Source: Microbacterium jejuense (GTDB taxonomy: Bacteria > Actinomycetota > Actinomycetes > Actinomycetales > Microbacteriaceae). Taken from it: DNA of 64,000 nt. The notes below the pieces were generated by a model. The model was not told the origin of the DNA. It saw only the letters and a list, made by a program, of their open reading frames with translations, and did no database searches. The stretch spans positions 1 through 64,000 of the forward strand of contig NZ_JAEUAW010000006.1 in NCBI RefSeq assembly GCF_019511665.1, read 5' to 3'. Positions 42,492-51,909 of the stretch are shown piece by piece (position 1 is the stretch's first letter; each line of letters opens with the position of its first letter). The position numbers and the translations under genes were made by a program.

Positions 42492-43292
42492 TCAACGGCT
42501 GCGCAGCTCCCACAGCGCGACGGCGCTCGCCGCGGCGACGTTGAGCGAATCGACGCCGCCGGCCATCGGGATCGTCACCACCGCGTCGGCGGCTGCGAGC
42601 GCCCGTCGCGAGAGGCCGTCGCCCTCGGCGCCGAGCATGAGCGCGACGCGCTCGGGTCGCCGGGCGCTGAACACGTCGAGCGGAACCGCACCCTCCGCGA
42701 GCGCGAGCGCCGCCAGCTGGAAGCCCGACTCGTGCAGCACGCCGCGCGCCTGCGACCACTCCGGCAGCCGCGTCCAGGGCACCTGGAACACCGTCCCCAT
42801 GCTCACGCGCACGCTGCGGCGGTACAGCGGGTCGGCGCAGCGCGGGCTGACCAGCACGGCATCGGCGCCGAGCCCGGCGGCGGCACGGAAGATGGCGCCC
42901 ACGTTGGTGTGATCGACGATGTCTTCGAGCACGACCACCAGCCGCGCATCTGCGACGACATCGGCCACCGACGGCAGGGCGGGCCGGTGCATCGCCGCGA
43001 GCGCGCCCCGGTGCACGGCGTACCCGGTGAGCGACTCGGCGATCTCCGGCGTCACCACGTACACCGGCGTGGCGGCATCCACGAGGCCCTCGATGTCGGC
43101 CAGCCACTTCTGCTGCACGAGGACCGACCGCGGGCGGTGGCCCGCGGCGAGCGCGCGGGCGATCACCTTCGCCGACTCGGCGATGTACAGCCCGCCCTCG
43201 GGCTCGAGCACTCTTCGCAGCGCGACGTCCGTGAGGTCTCGGTAGTCGGACAGGCGTTCGTCTGAGGCGTCGGTGATCTGCAGGACGGGCAC
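42492..43292 (-). CDS. SpoU/TrmH-family RNA 2'-O-methyltransferase
   Basis: A 266-residue SPOUT methyltransferase. The three SpoU motifs are DHTNVGAIFRAAAGLGADAV, MLGAEGDGLSRRAL and IPMAGGVDSLNVAAASAVAL, and an N-terminal substrate-binding domain precedes them. It methylates a ribose in tRNA or rRNA; the exact site cannot be told. I chose the GTG at 43292 because VPVLQITDASDERLSDYRDL matches the normal N-terminus. A GTG five codons earlier is possible. It is downstream of a methyltransferase gene on the same strand. Confidence 0.86.
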   Translation of the reverse strand: MPVLQITDASDERLSDYRDLTDVALRRVLEPEGGLYIAESAKVIARALAAGHRPRSVLVQQKWLADIEGLVDAATPVYVVTPEIAESLTGYAVHRGALAAMHRPALPSVADVVADARLVVVLEDIVDHTNVGAIFRAAAGLGADAVLVSPRCADPLYRRSVRVSMGTVFQVPWTRLPEWSQARGVLHESGFQLAALALAEGAVPLDVFSARRPERVALMLGAEGDGLSRRALAAADAVVTIPMAGGVDSLNVAAASAVALWELRSR

Positions 43293-43318
43293 GCCCCATG
43301 GTCCCACGCCGGTGGAGG

Positions 43319-44092
43319 TCAGCCCGCGAGTCCGACGACGGCCCAGGCGCGCGCGGTGATCGAGAACGCCCCGTCGCCCAGGTCGTCGCGCAGCGCCCGC
43401 TCCAGGCGCGCGACCGCCGGCTCGTCGAGCGTCGCGACGTACCGTCCCGCAGGTCCGACGCCGCCGAGGAACGGCCGCCACCAGTCGTCGAAGTCGCGGA
43501 AGGCGACGGTGCATCCGACGACCGCCTGCGTCACGTCATGAAGCCCGGCCCGCTCGAAGATGTCGACGAGCTGGCCCTCGGAGGCGCCGTTCAGCCCCGA
43601 CTCGGTGCGCACGTCGGGGTCGAGAGCACTCGCCACCCGCCAGAACGACGACAGCGGACCGCTCCCCCCGCCGTGATCCCACACGCACGCGCTCACGCGA
43701 CCGCCCGGCGTCGTGACACGCGCCATCTCGGCGACGCCGCGCACGGGATCCGACATGAAGTGCACGACGAGCTGCGCGAGCGCCGCGCCGAACGCGGCGT
43801 CCGCGAACGGCAGATCCTCCGCGCCCGCCACGCGCACATCCGCCCCGGGGCAGGCCTCGGCTGTCGCCGCGACGAACACCGGCTCGGGGTCGACCGCGGC
43901 GAGCATCGCGGCGCCGCGCCGGCGGGCGAGCTCGAGCGTCAGCATCCCCGGTCCGCAGCCCACGTCCAGCACGCGCGCCGTCTGCGGCACGCCGTCGAGA
44001 CCGAGGTCGGCGAACTCCACCGCCAACGGTGTCGAGAACCGTCCCATGAACGCTGCGTAGCCTTGTGCGCTCACCCCGCCGAAGCCGCCCAC
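43319..44092 (-). CDS. Class I SAM-dependent methyltransferase
   Basis: A 257-residue methyltransferase. The opening QGYAAFMGRFSTPLAVEFAD resembles the YDRYMGRWS-type start of UbiE-like small-molecule methyltransferases. Motif I is VLDVGCGPGMLTLEL, and FGAALAQLVVHFMSDPV the motif IV region. The start is GTG at 44092; a GTG six codons downstream would also leave the domain intact. The gene lies 26 bases upstream of the SpoU-type gene and may be co-transcribed. It diverges from the sirtuin gene. The substrate is unknown. Confidence 0.82.
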   Translation of the reverse strand: MGGFGGVSAQGYAAFMGRFSTPLAVEFADLGLDGVPQTARVLDVGCGPGMLTLELARRRGAAMLAAVDPEPVFVAATAEACPGADVRVAGAEDLPFADAAFGAALAQLVVHFMSDPVRGVAEMARVTTPGGRVSACVWDHGGGSGPLSSFWRVASALDPDVRTESGLNGASEGQLVDIFERAGLHDVTQAVVGCTVAFRDFDDWWRPFLGGVGPAGRYVATLDEPAVARLERALRDDLGDGAFSITARAWAVVGLAG

Positions 44093-44175
44093 GGGCCCAT
44101 CCTGGCACGCACGGGCCCCCGCCGTAACATGCCCGAAAACCGCGGGGCCTACACTCGACCCGAAGGGGGTGCACC

Positions 44176-45030
44176 GTGACCACGATCGCGACCGATCTCG
44201 ACGCGAAGACGACGGATGCCGTCGCCGCCGCGGTCTCGGAGCTGGCCGGCCGTCGCCTCGCGGTGCTGACCGGGGCAGGCGTCTCGACCGACTCGGGCAT
44301 CCCCGACTACCGCGGAGAGGGCGCGCCCGTGCGCACGCCGATGACCGCCGAGCAGTTCATGTCGAGCGAGAGCGCGCGCCGCCGCTACTGGGTGGGCAGC
44401 CACCTCGGCTGGAAGGCGTTCGCCGCCGCCGATCCCAACCCGGGTCACCGCGCCATCGCAGCCCTGGAGGAGCGCGGGCTCGCGACGGGCGTCGTGACCC
44501 AGAACGTCGACGGCCTGCACGTGCGCGCCGGCAGCCGCCGGGTCGTCGAACTCCACGGCACGATGCGTCGCGTGTTCTGCACGCACTGCGGCCAGGTGTT
44601 CGACCGGCGCGATCTGGCGCGTCGCGTCGAGGCCGACAATCCGTGGATCCGCATCCCCGCCGACGTGCCGCTCGGTCCGGACGGCGACGTCCTGCCCGAG
44701 ACCACCGAGGGCTTCGTGATCCCCGAGTGCACGGTGTGCGGCGGCGTGCTCAAGCCCGACGTCGTGTTCTTCGGCGAGTTCATCCCGGCGGCGAAGTTCC
44801 GCGAGGCCGAGCAGCTCGTGCACACGAGCCAGGCGCTCGTGATCGCGGGGTCGTCCCTCGTGGTCAACTCCGGAATCCGCCTCCTGGAGCGCGCGCGGCG
44901 ACGGCGCCTGCCGGTCGTGATCGTCAACCGCGGCGCGACGCGCGCCGACTCGCGTGCCACCGTCAAGATCGACGCCGGCACGAGCGAGGTGCTGCAGGCG
45001 TTCGCCGACGCTCTTCCGCCGCTCGCCTGA
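44176..45030 (+). CDS. NAD-dependent protein deacylase (Sir2 family)
   Basis: A 284-residue sirtuin. GAGVSTDSGIPDYRG (about residues 33-47) binds NAD, QNVDG is at 109-113, the catalytic His is 127, and Cys135, Cys138, Cys185 and Cys188 form the zinc site. It removes acyl groups from lysine using NAD. The long insert DVPLGPDGDVLPETTEGF in the zinc module is typical of actinobacterial members. The start is GTG 44176 with AGGGGG upstream. The histidine phosphatase gene follows after 44 bases. Confidence 0.92.
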   Translation: MTTIATDLDAKTTDAVAAAVSELAGRRLAVLTGAGVSTDSGIPDYRGEGAPVRTPMTAEQFMSSESARRRYWVGSHLGWKAFAAADPNPGHRAIAALEERGLATGVVTQNVDGLHVRAGSRRVVELHGTMRRVFCTHCGQVFDRRDLARRVEADNPWIRIPADVPLGPDGDVLPETTEGFVIPECTVCGGVLKPDVVFFGEFIPAAKFREAEQLVHTSQALVIAGSSLVVNSGIRLLERARRRRLPVVIVNRGATRADSRATVKIDAGTSEVLQAFADALPPLA

Positions 45031-45074
45031 CCGGTTCGGAGCGTGCGTTCACCCCACGCCGGTAGGGTCGAACG

Positions 45075-45680
45075 GTGACCGCACTGACCCTGATCCGCCA
45101 CGGCGAGACCGATTGGAACCTCGAACGACGCATCCAGGGTTCGACGGACATCCCGCTGAACGACACCGGCCGGGCGCAGGCCCGCGCGGCCGCCGACGAG
45201 CTCGCCGTCGAGTTCGAGCGCCTCGGCGTCACGCCGATCGTGGTGTCGAGCGATCTGGCGCGGGCACACGAGACGGCGCGGATCATCGCCGCCGTCCTCG
45301 ACGCCGACGCTCCGATCCTGTACCCGCAGCTGCGCGAACGCCGCTACGGCGCGGCCGAGGGGATGCTGGTCGCGGACTACCGCGCACGCCACGGCGATCC
45401 CGGGCTGCCGGCCGAGGGCGAGGAGGAGCGCGCCCTGCTGCGGGCGCGCGGCGTCGACGCGCTGCGCCGCATCGCCCGCGACGTGCGCCGCGCGACGGCT
45501 CCGACCGGCGTGCCTGTCATCGCCGTGTCGCACGGAGGCTTCATCGGCGAGCTCATCCGGCACGCGAGCGGCGACACGCTGCCCCTCGTCGGCGAGCGGA
45601 TCGGCAACGCGTCGGCTCACCGCTTCGTCGTCGAGCGCGACAGCCTGCGTCTGCTGTCGTACACGGCCATCGCGGCCTAG
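45075..45680 (+). CDS. Histidine phosphatase (phosphoglycerate mutase-like) family protein
   Basis: A 201-residue member of histidine phosphatase branch 1. LTLIRHGETDWNLERRIQGS carries the phosphorylated His and the arginine, ERRYGAAEGM the Glu, and IAVSHGGFIGELIRH the second catalytic His. Members range from phosphoglycerate mutase-like enzymes to phosphatases of sugar phosphates, nucleotides or cobalamin precursors. The start is GTG 45075. It is convergent with the CitE-like lyase gene, 26 bases away. Confidence 0.88.
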   Translation: MTALTLIRHGETDWNLERRIQGSTDIPLNDTGRAQARAAADELAVEFERLGVTPIVVSSDLARAHETARIIAAVLDADAPILYPQLRERRYGAAEGMLVADYRARHGDPGLPAEGEEERALLRARGVDALRRIARDVRRATAPTGVPVIAVSHGGFIGELIRHASGDTLPLVGERIGNASAHRFVVERDSLRLLSYTAIAA

Positions 45681-45706
45681 CCCTCACGGCGGCGGGTGGA
45701 GACCCG

Positions 45707-46516
45707 TCAGCCGCTGGCGCGCGACAGCACGCGCCGCGCATGGCGCAGCACCGGCTCGTCCACCATCACGCCGTCGTACGAGAACACCCCGCGCTCGCCT
45801 GCCGCCGCGGCCAGCACGGCATGCGCCCACGACACCGACTTCTCGTCGGGCCGGTAGGCGGCACGGATGACCGGCACCTGCGACGGGTGGATGCAGGCGG
45901 TGGCGCGAAAGCCGGATGCCGCGGCATCCGCCGCCTCGACGGCCAGGCGCTTCGTGTCGTCGATGTCGAGGTGGACGGCGTCGATGGCCGCCTTGTCGCG
46001 GGCGCCGGCGGCCAGGAGCACGCGCGAGCGCGCGTAGCGCGCGATGTCGCGGTACCGGCCGTTCGGCTTGCGGCTGGAGGTGCCGCCGAGCGAGGCGACC
46101 AGGTCCTCGGCCCCCCACATGAGCGCGACGACGTTGTCGAGCGCCGCCAGGCGATCGGCCTGCGCCACGCCCTTGGCGGTCTCGCACAGCGCGATCACCT
46201 CGAACCGGGGATCGAGCCGCCCGATGCGCTTGGGCGACTGCGCCTTGGCGACCATGATGCGCCGGTAGTCGGTCTGCGACAGGGTCGACAGGTCGGCCGC
46301 GAACGCCTCGGTCTCGGGCGGGTTGACCCGCACGATGACGCGGTCCGGGTCGAGCTCGGACTCGATGAGATGCCCGCGCGCGGCGGCCTTGTGCGCGGGG
46401 GCCACGGCGTCTTCGAGGTCGAGGATGACGGCATCCGCCCTCTCCATCGCCTTCGCGTACCGCTCGGGACGGTCCGCGGGGCAGAACAGCAGCGCGGGGC
46501 CGAGGTCGAAGCTCAC
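45707..46516 (-). CDS. CitE-like HpcH/HpaI-family CoA lyase (leucine or itaconate degradation)
   Basis: A 269-residue TIM-barrel lyase of the CitE/HpcH family. LLFCPADRPERYAKAMERAD opens the barrel, DLEDAVAP carries a metal ligand, and MWGAEDLVASLG and ATACIHPSQVPVI are conserved. No citrate lyase partner subunits are present. The same gene order in M. tuberculosis ends with Rv2498c, reported to cleave citramalyl-CoA and 3-hydroxy-3-methylglutaryl-CoA, so the last step of leucine breakdown is the likely role. The GTG at 46516 overlaps the MaoC stop (GTGA). Confidence 0.85.
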   Translation of the reverse strand: MSFDLGPALLFCPADRPERYAKAMERADAVILDLEDAVAPAHKAAARGHLIESELDPDRVIVRVNPPETEAFAADLSTLSQTDYRRIMVAKAQSPKRIGRLDPRFEVIALCETAKGVAQADRLAALDNVVALMWGAEDLVASLGGTSSRKPNGRYRDIARYARSRVLLAAGARDKAAIDAVHLDIDDTKRLAVEAADAAASGFRATACIHPSQVPVIRAAYRPDEKSVSWAHAVLAAAAGERGVFSYDGVMVDEPVLRHARRVLSRASG

Positions 46517-47016
46517 GGCGTCTCCTCCGGGGTGTCGGGGGTGCACCACATGAGCGCGGTGCGGGTGGCGAGCGCGACGACCTCGCCGTGCTGGTTGCGT
46601 CCGGTGTGCCGCAGCGTCACGATGCCCTGGCCCGGCCGCGACGACGACAGGCGCTTGGCCGTCACCTCGGTCTCGGTGTAGAGCGTGTCTCCGTGGAACA
46701 GCGGGGCGGGGAACGAGACGTCGGTGAGGCCGAGCTGGGCGACGAGGGTGCCCTGCGTGATCTGCGACACCGAGGCGCCGACCATCGTGGCGAGCGTCCA
46801 CATCGAGTTCATGAGGCGCTGGCCGAACGGCTGCCCGGCGGCGAACGCCGCGTCCAGGTGCAGTGCCTGCGTGTTCATCGTCAGCGACGAGAACAGCACG
46901 TTGTCGGCCTCCGTCGCCGTGCGCCCGGGACGATGGAGGTAGCGCGCGCCCACCTCCAGCTCGTCGTAGTACAGCCCTCTCTGGACGTGCTCGCTGGGGC
47001 GGTCGGGGTCGGTCAC
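46513..47016 (-). CDS. MaoC-family hydratase (probable methylglutaconyl- or itaconyl-CoA hydratase)
   Basis: A 167-residue hot-dog-fold hydratase. The MaoC signature includes ATEADNVLFSSLTMNTQALHLD, with the catalytic Asp/His-type positions, and PLFHGDTLYTETEVTAKR. It adds water to an enoyl-CoA. Its place between acyl-CoA dehydrogenase and CoA lyase genes, identical to the M. tuberculosis cluster, points to 3-methylglutaconyl-CoA or itaconyl-CoA. It starts at GTG 47016, four bases from the dehydrogenase stop, and is coupled to the lyase gene. Confidence 0.85.
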   Translation of the reverse strand: MTDPDRPSEHVQRGLYYDELEVGARYLHRPGRTATEADNVLFSSLTMNTQALHLDAAFAAGQPFGQRLMNSMWTLATMVGASVSQITQGTLVAQLGLTDVSFPAPLFHGDTLYTETEVTAKRLSSSRPGQGIVTLRHTGRNQHGEVVALATRTALMWCTPDTPEETP

Positions 47017-47020
47017 GGTG

Positions 47021-48178
47021 TCACGCTACCCCGAGGGCCCGGGCGATCACGAGCAGCTGCACCTCGCTCGTGCCCTCGCCGATCTCGAGGATCTTCGAGT
47101 CGCGGTAGTGGCGGGCCACCGGGTACTCGTTCATGAAGCCGTTGCCGCCGAACACCTGCGTCGCGTCGCGCGCGTTGTCCATCGCCGCGTCGCTCGCGGT
47201 CAGCTTCGCCATCGCCGCCTGCGTCTTGAAGGGCTTGCCCGCATCGCGCAGACGCGCGGCGTGGTGCCACGCGAGCCGCGCCACGTGCACGCGCTGCTGC
47301 ATGCGTGCCAGGAGGAACTGGATGCCCTGCCGCGTCGCCAGCGGCTCGCCGAACACCGTGCGCTTGCGTGCGTAGTCGACGGCGGCTTCGAGGCATCCTT
47401 CCGCCGCACCGGTCGACAGCGCCGCGATCGCGATGCGGCCCTCGTCGAGGATGTGGAGGAAGTTCGCGAAGCCGCGGCCCCGCTCGCCGAGGAGGTTCCC
47501 CTCGGGGACGCGCGCGTCCTGGAACGTCAGCGGGTGCGTGTCGGACGCGTGCCATCCGACCTTGTCGTACGCGGGCTCGACGGTGAAGCCGGGCGTTCCG
47601 TTCGGCACGACGATCGTCGAGATCTCTTTGCGTCCGCCGGACTCGCCGGTCACGGCCGTCACGGTGACGAAGCGTGTGATGTCGGTGCCGGAGTTGGTGA
47701 TGAACTGCTTCGACCCGTTGATCACCCATTCCCCGCCGTCCAGGCGCGCGGTCGTGCGCGTGGCGCCGGCGTCCGAGCCCGCCTCGGGCTCCGTGAGCCC
47801 GAACCCCGCGAGCGCCTCTCCCGCCAGCAGCGGCGGCAGCAGCTCGTGCTTCTGGTCCTCGCTGCCGAAGCGGAACACCGGCATCGCGCCCAGGCTGACC
47901 CCAGCCTCGAGTGTGATCGCCAGAGACTGGTCGACGCGGCCGAGCGCCTCGATCGCGAGGCACAGCGCGAAGTAGTCGCCGCCCTGGCCGCCGTACTCCT
48001 CGGGGAACGGCAGGCCGAACAGCCCCAGCTCGCCCATCTGCGCCACCACGTCCAGCGGCAGCGTGTGGGTGCGGTCGGCCTCGTACGAGCGCGGTGCGAC
48101 GACCTCGTCGGCGAACTGGCGCACCAGGCCGGCGAGCTCGCGCTCGTCGTCGGTGATGTCGTAGTCGTAATCGGGCAT
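47021..48178 (-). CDS. Acyl-CoA dehydrogenase (probable isovaleryl-CoA dehydrogenase)
   Basis: A 385-residue flavoenzyme. GFGLTEPEAGSDAGA and NGSKQFITNSG are the FAD and substrate-binding loops. RKRTVFGEPLATRQGIQF and ATQVFGGNGFMNEYPVARHYRDSKIL are the family's C-terminal signatures, ending EIGEGTSEVQ. It oxidises a short branched acyl-CoA to the 2-enoyl-CoA with electrons passed to ETF. Being next to an acyl-CoA carboxylase suggests isovaleryl-CoA. Its ATG shares one base with the stop of the biotin-subunit gene. Confidence 0.9.
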   Translation of the reverse strand: MPDYDYDITDDERELAGLVRQFADEVVAPRSYEADRTHTLPLDVVAQMGELGLFGLPFPEEYGGQGGDYFALCLAIEALGRVDQSLAITLEAGVSLGAMPVFRFGSEDQKHELLPPLLAGEALAGFGLTEPEAGSDAGATRTTARLDGGEWVINGSKQFITNSGTDITRFVTVTAVTGESGGRKEISTIVVPNGTPGFTVEPAYDKVGWHASDTHPLTFQDARVPEGNLLGERGRGFANFLHILDEGRIAIAALSTGAAEGCLEAAVDYARKRTVFGEPLATRQGIQFLLARMQQRVHVARLAWHHAARLRDAGKPFKTQAAMAKLTASDAAMDNARDATQVFGGNGFMNEYPVARHYRDSKILEIGEGTSEVQLLVIARALGVA

Positions 48179-50160
48179 CAGTCGTCCTCCTTGACGTGTG
48201 CGAGCACCTGGTCGCGGCGCACCTGGTCGCCCACGGCGACGTCGACGCGCACGGTCCCGGCGTGGGGCGCGGTCACGGGGTGCTCCATCTTCATCGCCTC
48301 GATCGTCGCGATGCGCTCGCCGGCGGCGACCGTCGCGCCGTCCGCCACGTGGACCGCGACGACAGCGCCCGGCATGGGAGCGCGCAGTTCGGGATCGGAT
48401 GCCGCCGCCCCGCGCTCTCGGGCAGCGCGGCGCAGCTCGGCGGCGGCGCGGCGGCTGAGCGGGCGCAGCGCGGTGGTCACGCCGTCGGCGTGGACCCACA
48501 GGATGCCGTCGTCCGCGGTCGCGGCGACGACGCCGTCCGACAGGGCGCGCCCGACCGTGCGCGCGCTCCCCCGCCGTGCGCCGACCGACACGATGGGTCC
48601 GGGCTCGGCCGCCGCCGCCACGACGATGCGGCCGTCGCCGCTCTCGAACGCCGCCGTGACCGGCGCGGCCGGGCCGCCCGCGCGCCAGCCCGAGCGCGCC
48701 GACCACAGGCCGGACGCGTGCGACGGACGCGCGGCGGCGGTGGCGGCATCCCGATCCGTCACCACACGCGCCGCGGCCGCGAGGGCCGCCGCGGGCGGCT
48801 CCGGCGCCGTGTACGGCGGCAGCCGCTCGATGAGGCCGGTGTCCATGTCGCCGCCGCGCACACCGTCGTCGGCGAGGAGCGTGCGCAGGAACCCGATGTT
48901 GGTGTCGACCCCCAGGACGACGGTGTCGGCGAGCGCGGCGTCCAGCCGCTGCAGCGCGGCGGTGCGGTCCGGAGCATGAGCGATGACCTTCGCGATCATC
49001 GGGTCGTAGTCGGCGGTGACGGTGCTTCCGGTCTCGACCGCGCCGTCCGTGCGCACGCCCTCGGCGGCGCGCCACACCAGCACCTCGCCGGTCGCCGGGA
49101 GGAACCCCCGCTCGGGCGACTCGGCGTAGACGCGGGCCTCGATCGCGTGGCCCGCGAGCCGCACGTCGCTCTGGGCGATCGAGAGCGGCTCGGCGGCGGC
49201 GATGCGCAGCTGCTGCTCGACGAGGTCGATGCCGGTCACCAGCTCGGTCACCGGGTGCTCGACCTGCAGGCGCGTGTTCATCTCGATGAAGAAGAACTCG
49301 TCGGGCCGGTCGGCGGCGACGAGGAACTCCACGGTGCCTGCCCCGCGGTAGTCGACGGAGGCCGCCGCCGCGCACGCGGCCGCTCCCAGGCGCTCACGCG
49401 TGGCGGCGTCGACGACCGGCGACGGCGCCTCTTCGACCACCTTCTGGTGCCGCCGCTGCAGCGTGCACTCGCGCTCGCCGAGGTGGATGACCCCGCCGTG
49501 GGCGTCGGCCAGCACCTGCACCTCGATGTGCCGCGGACGTTCGATGAGCCGCTCCAGCAGCAGCGTGTCGTCGCCGAACGCCGCCGCCGCCACGCGCCGG
49601 GCCGTGGTGAGCGCGTCAGGCAGCTCCGCGGCGGACCTCACGACCTGCATGCCCTTGCCGCCGCCGCCCGCCGAGGGCTTCACCAGGAGCGGGTAGCCGG
49701 TGGCCTCGGCCGACGCCGCGATGTCGGCATCCGTCATCCCGGCCGCGCTGAAACCGGGCACGGTCGGCACGCCGTGACCGCCGACGTGGTCCTTCGCACG
49801 GATCTTGTCGCCCATCACCTCGAGCGCGCGTTCCCCGGGTCCGATGAACACGATGCCGGCGGCGGCGCACGCCCGCGCGAACGCGACGTTCTCGGAGAGG
49901 AACCCGTAGCCGGGATGCACGGCCTGCGCGCCGGTCTCGACCGCCGCGGCGACGACCGCGTCTATGTCGAGGTACGAGTGCGCCGCGGCGGCGGGTCCGA
50001 TGCGCACGGCGACGTCGGCCTCGCGCACGTGCGGAGCGGACGCGTCGGCGTCGCTGTAGACGGCGACCGAGCGGATGCCGAGGCGCCGGAGCGTCCGGAT
50101 CACGCGGCGTGCGATCTCGCCGCGGTTGGCGACGAGGACGGTGTCGAACATCTCGCTCAC
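48178..50160 (-). CDS. accA1: Acyl-CoA carboxylase biotin-carboxylase/carrier subunit (probable methylcrotonyl-CoA carboxylase alpha)
   Basis: A 660-residue fusion. The biotin carboxylase domain (about 1-450) includes [14 protein letters not shown], the ATP loop [11 protein letters not shown] and [13 protein letters not shown] linker domain follows, and the C-terminal biotin carrier has IEAMKMEH with the biotinylated Lys at about 624. It carboxylates biotin with bicarbonate and ATP. Context (carboxyltransferase before, acyl-CoA dehydrogenase after) indicates 3-methylcrotonyl-CoA. The GTG at 50160 overlaps the upstream stop as GTGA; an ATG three codons later is the alternative. Confidence 0.9.
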   Translation of the reverse strand: MSEMFDTVLVANRGEIARRVIRTLRRLGIRSVAVYSDADASAPHVREADVAVRIGPAAAAHSYLDIDAVVAAAVETGAQAVHPGYGFLSENVAFARACAAAGIVFIGPGERALEVMGDKIRAKDHVGGHGVPTVPGFSAAGMTDADIAASAEATGYPLLVKPSAGGGGKGMQVVRSAAELPDALTTARRVAAAAFGDDTLLLERLIERPRHIEVQVLADAHGGVIHLGERECTLQRRHQKVVEEAPSPVVDAATRERLGAAACAAAASVDYRGAGTVEFLVAADRPDEFFFIEMNTRLQVEHPVTELVTGIDLVEQQLRIAAAEPLSIAQSDVRLAGHAIEARVYAESPERGFLPATGEVLVWRAAEGVRTDGAVETGSTVTADYDPMIAKVIAHAPDRTAALQRLDAALADTVVLGVDTNIGFLRTLLADDGVRGGDMDTGLIERLPPYTAPEPPAAALAAAARVVTDRDAATAAARPSHASGLWSARSGWRAGGPAAPVTAAFESGDGRIVVAAAAEPGPIVSVGARRGSARTVGRALSDGVVAATADDGILWVHADGVTTALRPLSRRAAAELRRAARERGAAASDPELRAPMPGAVVAVHVADGATVAAGERIATIEAMKMEHPVTAPHAGTVRVDVAVGDQVRRDQVLAHVKEDD

Positions 50161-51761
50161 ATCCGGAAGACGCCGAAGCGGGGTTCGGGGAGCGGCGTGC
50201 GCGACACGACGTCCAGGGCGAGGCCCAGGAGGTCGCGCGTGTCGAGCGGGTCGACGATGCCGTCGTCCCACAGCCGCGCCGTGGCGTAATAGGGGTTGCC
50301 CTGCTCTTCGTACTGCGCGCGGATCGGCGCCTCGAAGGCCGACTGGTCGTCGGCGGACCACTCCTCGCCACGGGCTTCGAGCTGGTCGCGCTTGACGGTC
50401 GACAGCACGGACGCGGCCTGAGGACCGCCCATCACCGAGATGCGCGACGCGGGCCAGGTCCACAGGAACCGCGGCGAGTACGCGCGACCGCACATCGAGT
50501 AGTTGCCGGCGCCGAACGAGCCGCCGATGACGACGGTGAGCTTCGGCACGCGCGTCGTGGCGACGGCGGTCACCATCTTGGCGCCGTCCTTCGCGATGCC
50601 GCCCGCCTCGGCGTCGCGCCCGACCATGAAGCCCGAGATGTTCTGCAGGAACAGCAGCGGGATGCCGCGCTGATCGCACAGTTCGATGAAGTGGGCGCCC
50701 TTCAGCGCCGACTCGCCGAACAGCACGCCGTTGTTGGCGACGATCCCCACCGGGTGCCCGTGGATGCGGGCGAATCCCGTGACGAGCGTCGTGCCGTACT
50801 CGCGCTTGAACTCGTGCAGCTCGCTGCCGTCGACGAGACGGGCGATCACCTCGCGCACATCGTACGGCTGGTTGACGTCGACGGGCACGACCCCGTACAG
50901 CTGTGAGGGGTCGACCGCCGGGTCCACCGTGGGTGCGATCTCCCACGCCGGAGCGGCGGGCGGCGGCAGCGTCGCGACGATGTCGCGCACGATCTCCAGC
51001 GCGTGCTCGTCGTCGTCGGCGAGGTGGTCGACGACGCCGGAGCGCCGTGCGTGCAACTCTCCCCCGCCGAGCTCCTCGGCCGTCACGACCTCGCCGATCG
51101 CCGCCTTCACGAGCGGCGGTCCGCCCAGGAAGATCGTGCCCTGGTTGCGCACGATCACCGTCTCGTCGCTCATCGCGGGAACGTAGGCGCCGCCCGCCGT
51201 GCACGAGCCGAGCACGGCGGCGATCTGCGGGATGCCGGCGGCCGAGAGCCGCGCCTGGTTGAAGAAGATGCGGCCGAAGTGGTCGCGGTCGGGGAACACC
51301 TCGTCCTGCATCGGGAGGAACGCGCCGCCGGAGTCGACGAGGTAGACGCAGGGCAGCCGGTTCTCCAGCGCGATCTCCTGCGCGCGCAGGTGCTTCTTCA
51401 CGGTCATCGGGTAGTACGTGCCGCCCTTGACGGTCGCGTCGTTGCACACGACCATCACGTGCCGCCCGTGCACGAGGCCGATCCCGGCGATCACCCCGGC
51501 GGCCGGCGCTTCGCCGCCGTACAGGCCTTCCGCGGCGAGCGGCGCGATCTCGACGAACGGGCTCCCCTCGTCGAGCAGGCGCGTCACACGGTCGCGGGGC
51601 AGCAGCTTGCCGCGTGCGACGTGGCGTTCGCGCGACGCGGGCGGACCCCCGAGGGATGCCGCGGCCAGCCGTTCGCGCAGGGCTTCGGCCAGCGCGCGCT
51701 GTGCCTGAGAGGTGCGGCCGAAATCCTCGTCGGTCACCGCCTGGGTGGTCAGCACGCTCAT
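50157..51761 (-). CDS. accD1: Acyl-CoA carboxylase carboxyltransferase subunit (probable methylcrotonyl-CoA carboxylase beta)
   Basis: A 534-residue carboxyltransferase with two crotonase-like halves. Conserved blocks are [56 protein letters not shown] with the acyl-CoA oxyanion glycines, and [20 protein letters not shown]. It moves the carboxyl group from biotin to the acyl-CoA. The residue pattern and the neighbours fit methylcrotonyl- better than propionyl-CoA. It is the first gene of a five-gene operon and diverges from a TetR regulator across a region with two operator-like palindromes. Confidence 0.9.
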   Translation of the reverse strand: MSVLTTQAVTDEDFGRTSQAQRALAEALRERLAAASLGGPPASRERHVARGKLLPRDRVTRLLDEGSPFVEIAPLAAEGLYGGEAPAAGVIAGIGLVHGRHVMVVCNDATVKGGTYYPMTVKKHLRAQEIALENRLPCVYLVDSGGAFLPMQDEVFPDRDHFGRIFFNQARLSAAGIPQIAAVLGSCTAGGAYVPAMSDETVIVRNQGTIFLGGPPLVKAAIGEVVTAEELGGGELHARRSGVVDHLADDDEHALEIVRDIVATLPPPAAPAWEIAPTVDPAVDPSQLYGVVPVDVNQPYDVREVIARLVDGSELHEFKREYGTTLVTGFARIHGHPVGIVANNGVLFGESALKGAHFIELCDQRGIPLLFLQNISGFMVGRDAEAGGIAKDGAKMVTAVATTRVPKLTVVIGGSFGAGNYSMCGRAYSPRFLWTWPASRISVMGGPQAASVLSTVKRDQLEARGEEWSADDQSAFEAPIRAQYEEQGNPYYATARLWDDGIVDPLDTRDLLGLALDVVSRTPLPEPRFGVFRM

Positions 51762-51834
51762 GGCTCCGCTCTCCGTGTCATCGTCGTCGACGTCACGATC
51801 GGGTCACACCGGTTGTCCCGGCACGACCTCATTG

Positions 51835-51876
51835 GTTAGTGTTCACTAACTGAGGTTTAGGTTAGCGAGCATTAAC
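51835..51876. promoter_or_regulatory. Two tandem TetR-type operators between the carboxylase operon and its regulator
   Basis: GTTAGTG-TT-CACTAAC (51835-51850) is a perfect 16-base palindrome. GTTAGCG-AG-CATTAAC (51861-51876) is a second copy with five of seven pairs conserved; the two start 26 bases apart. Both lie in the 148-base gap between divergent accD1 and TetR starts, in the only A+T-rich DNA there. The size and two-base spacer fit a TetR-family dimer, so repression of both genes by the adjacent TetR protein is likely. Confidence 0.82.
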
Positions 51877-51909
51877 TGAGTTCGCAAGCCCTCATCACCC
51901 GGAGCACAG

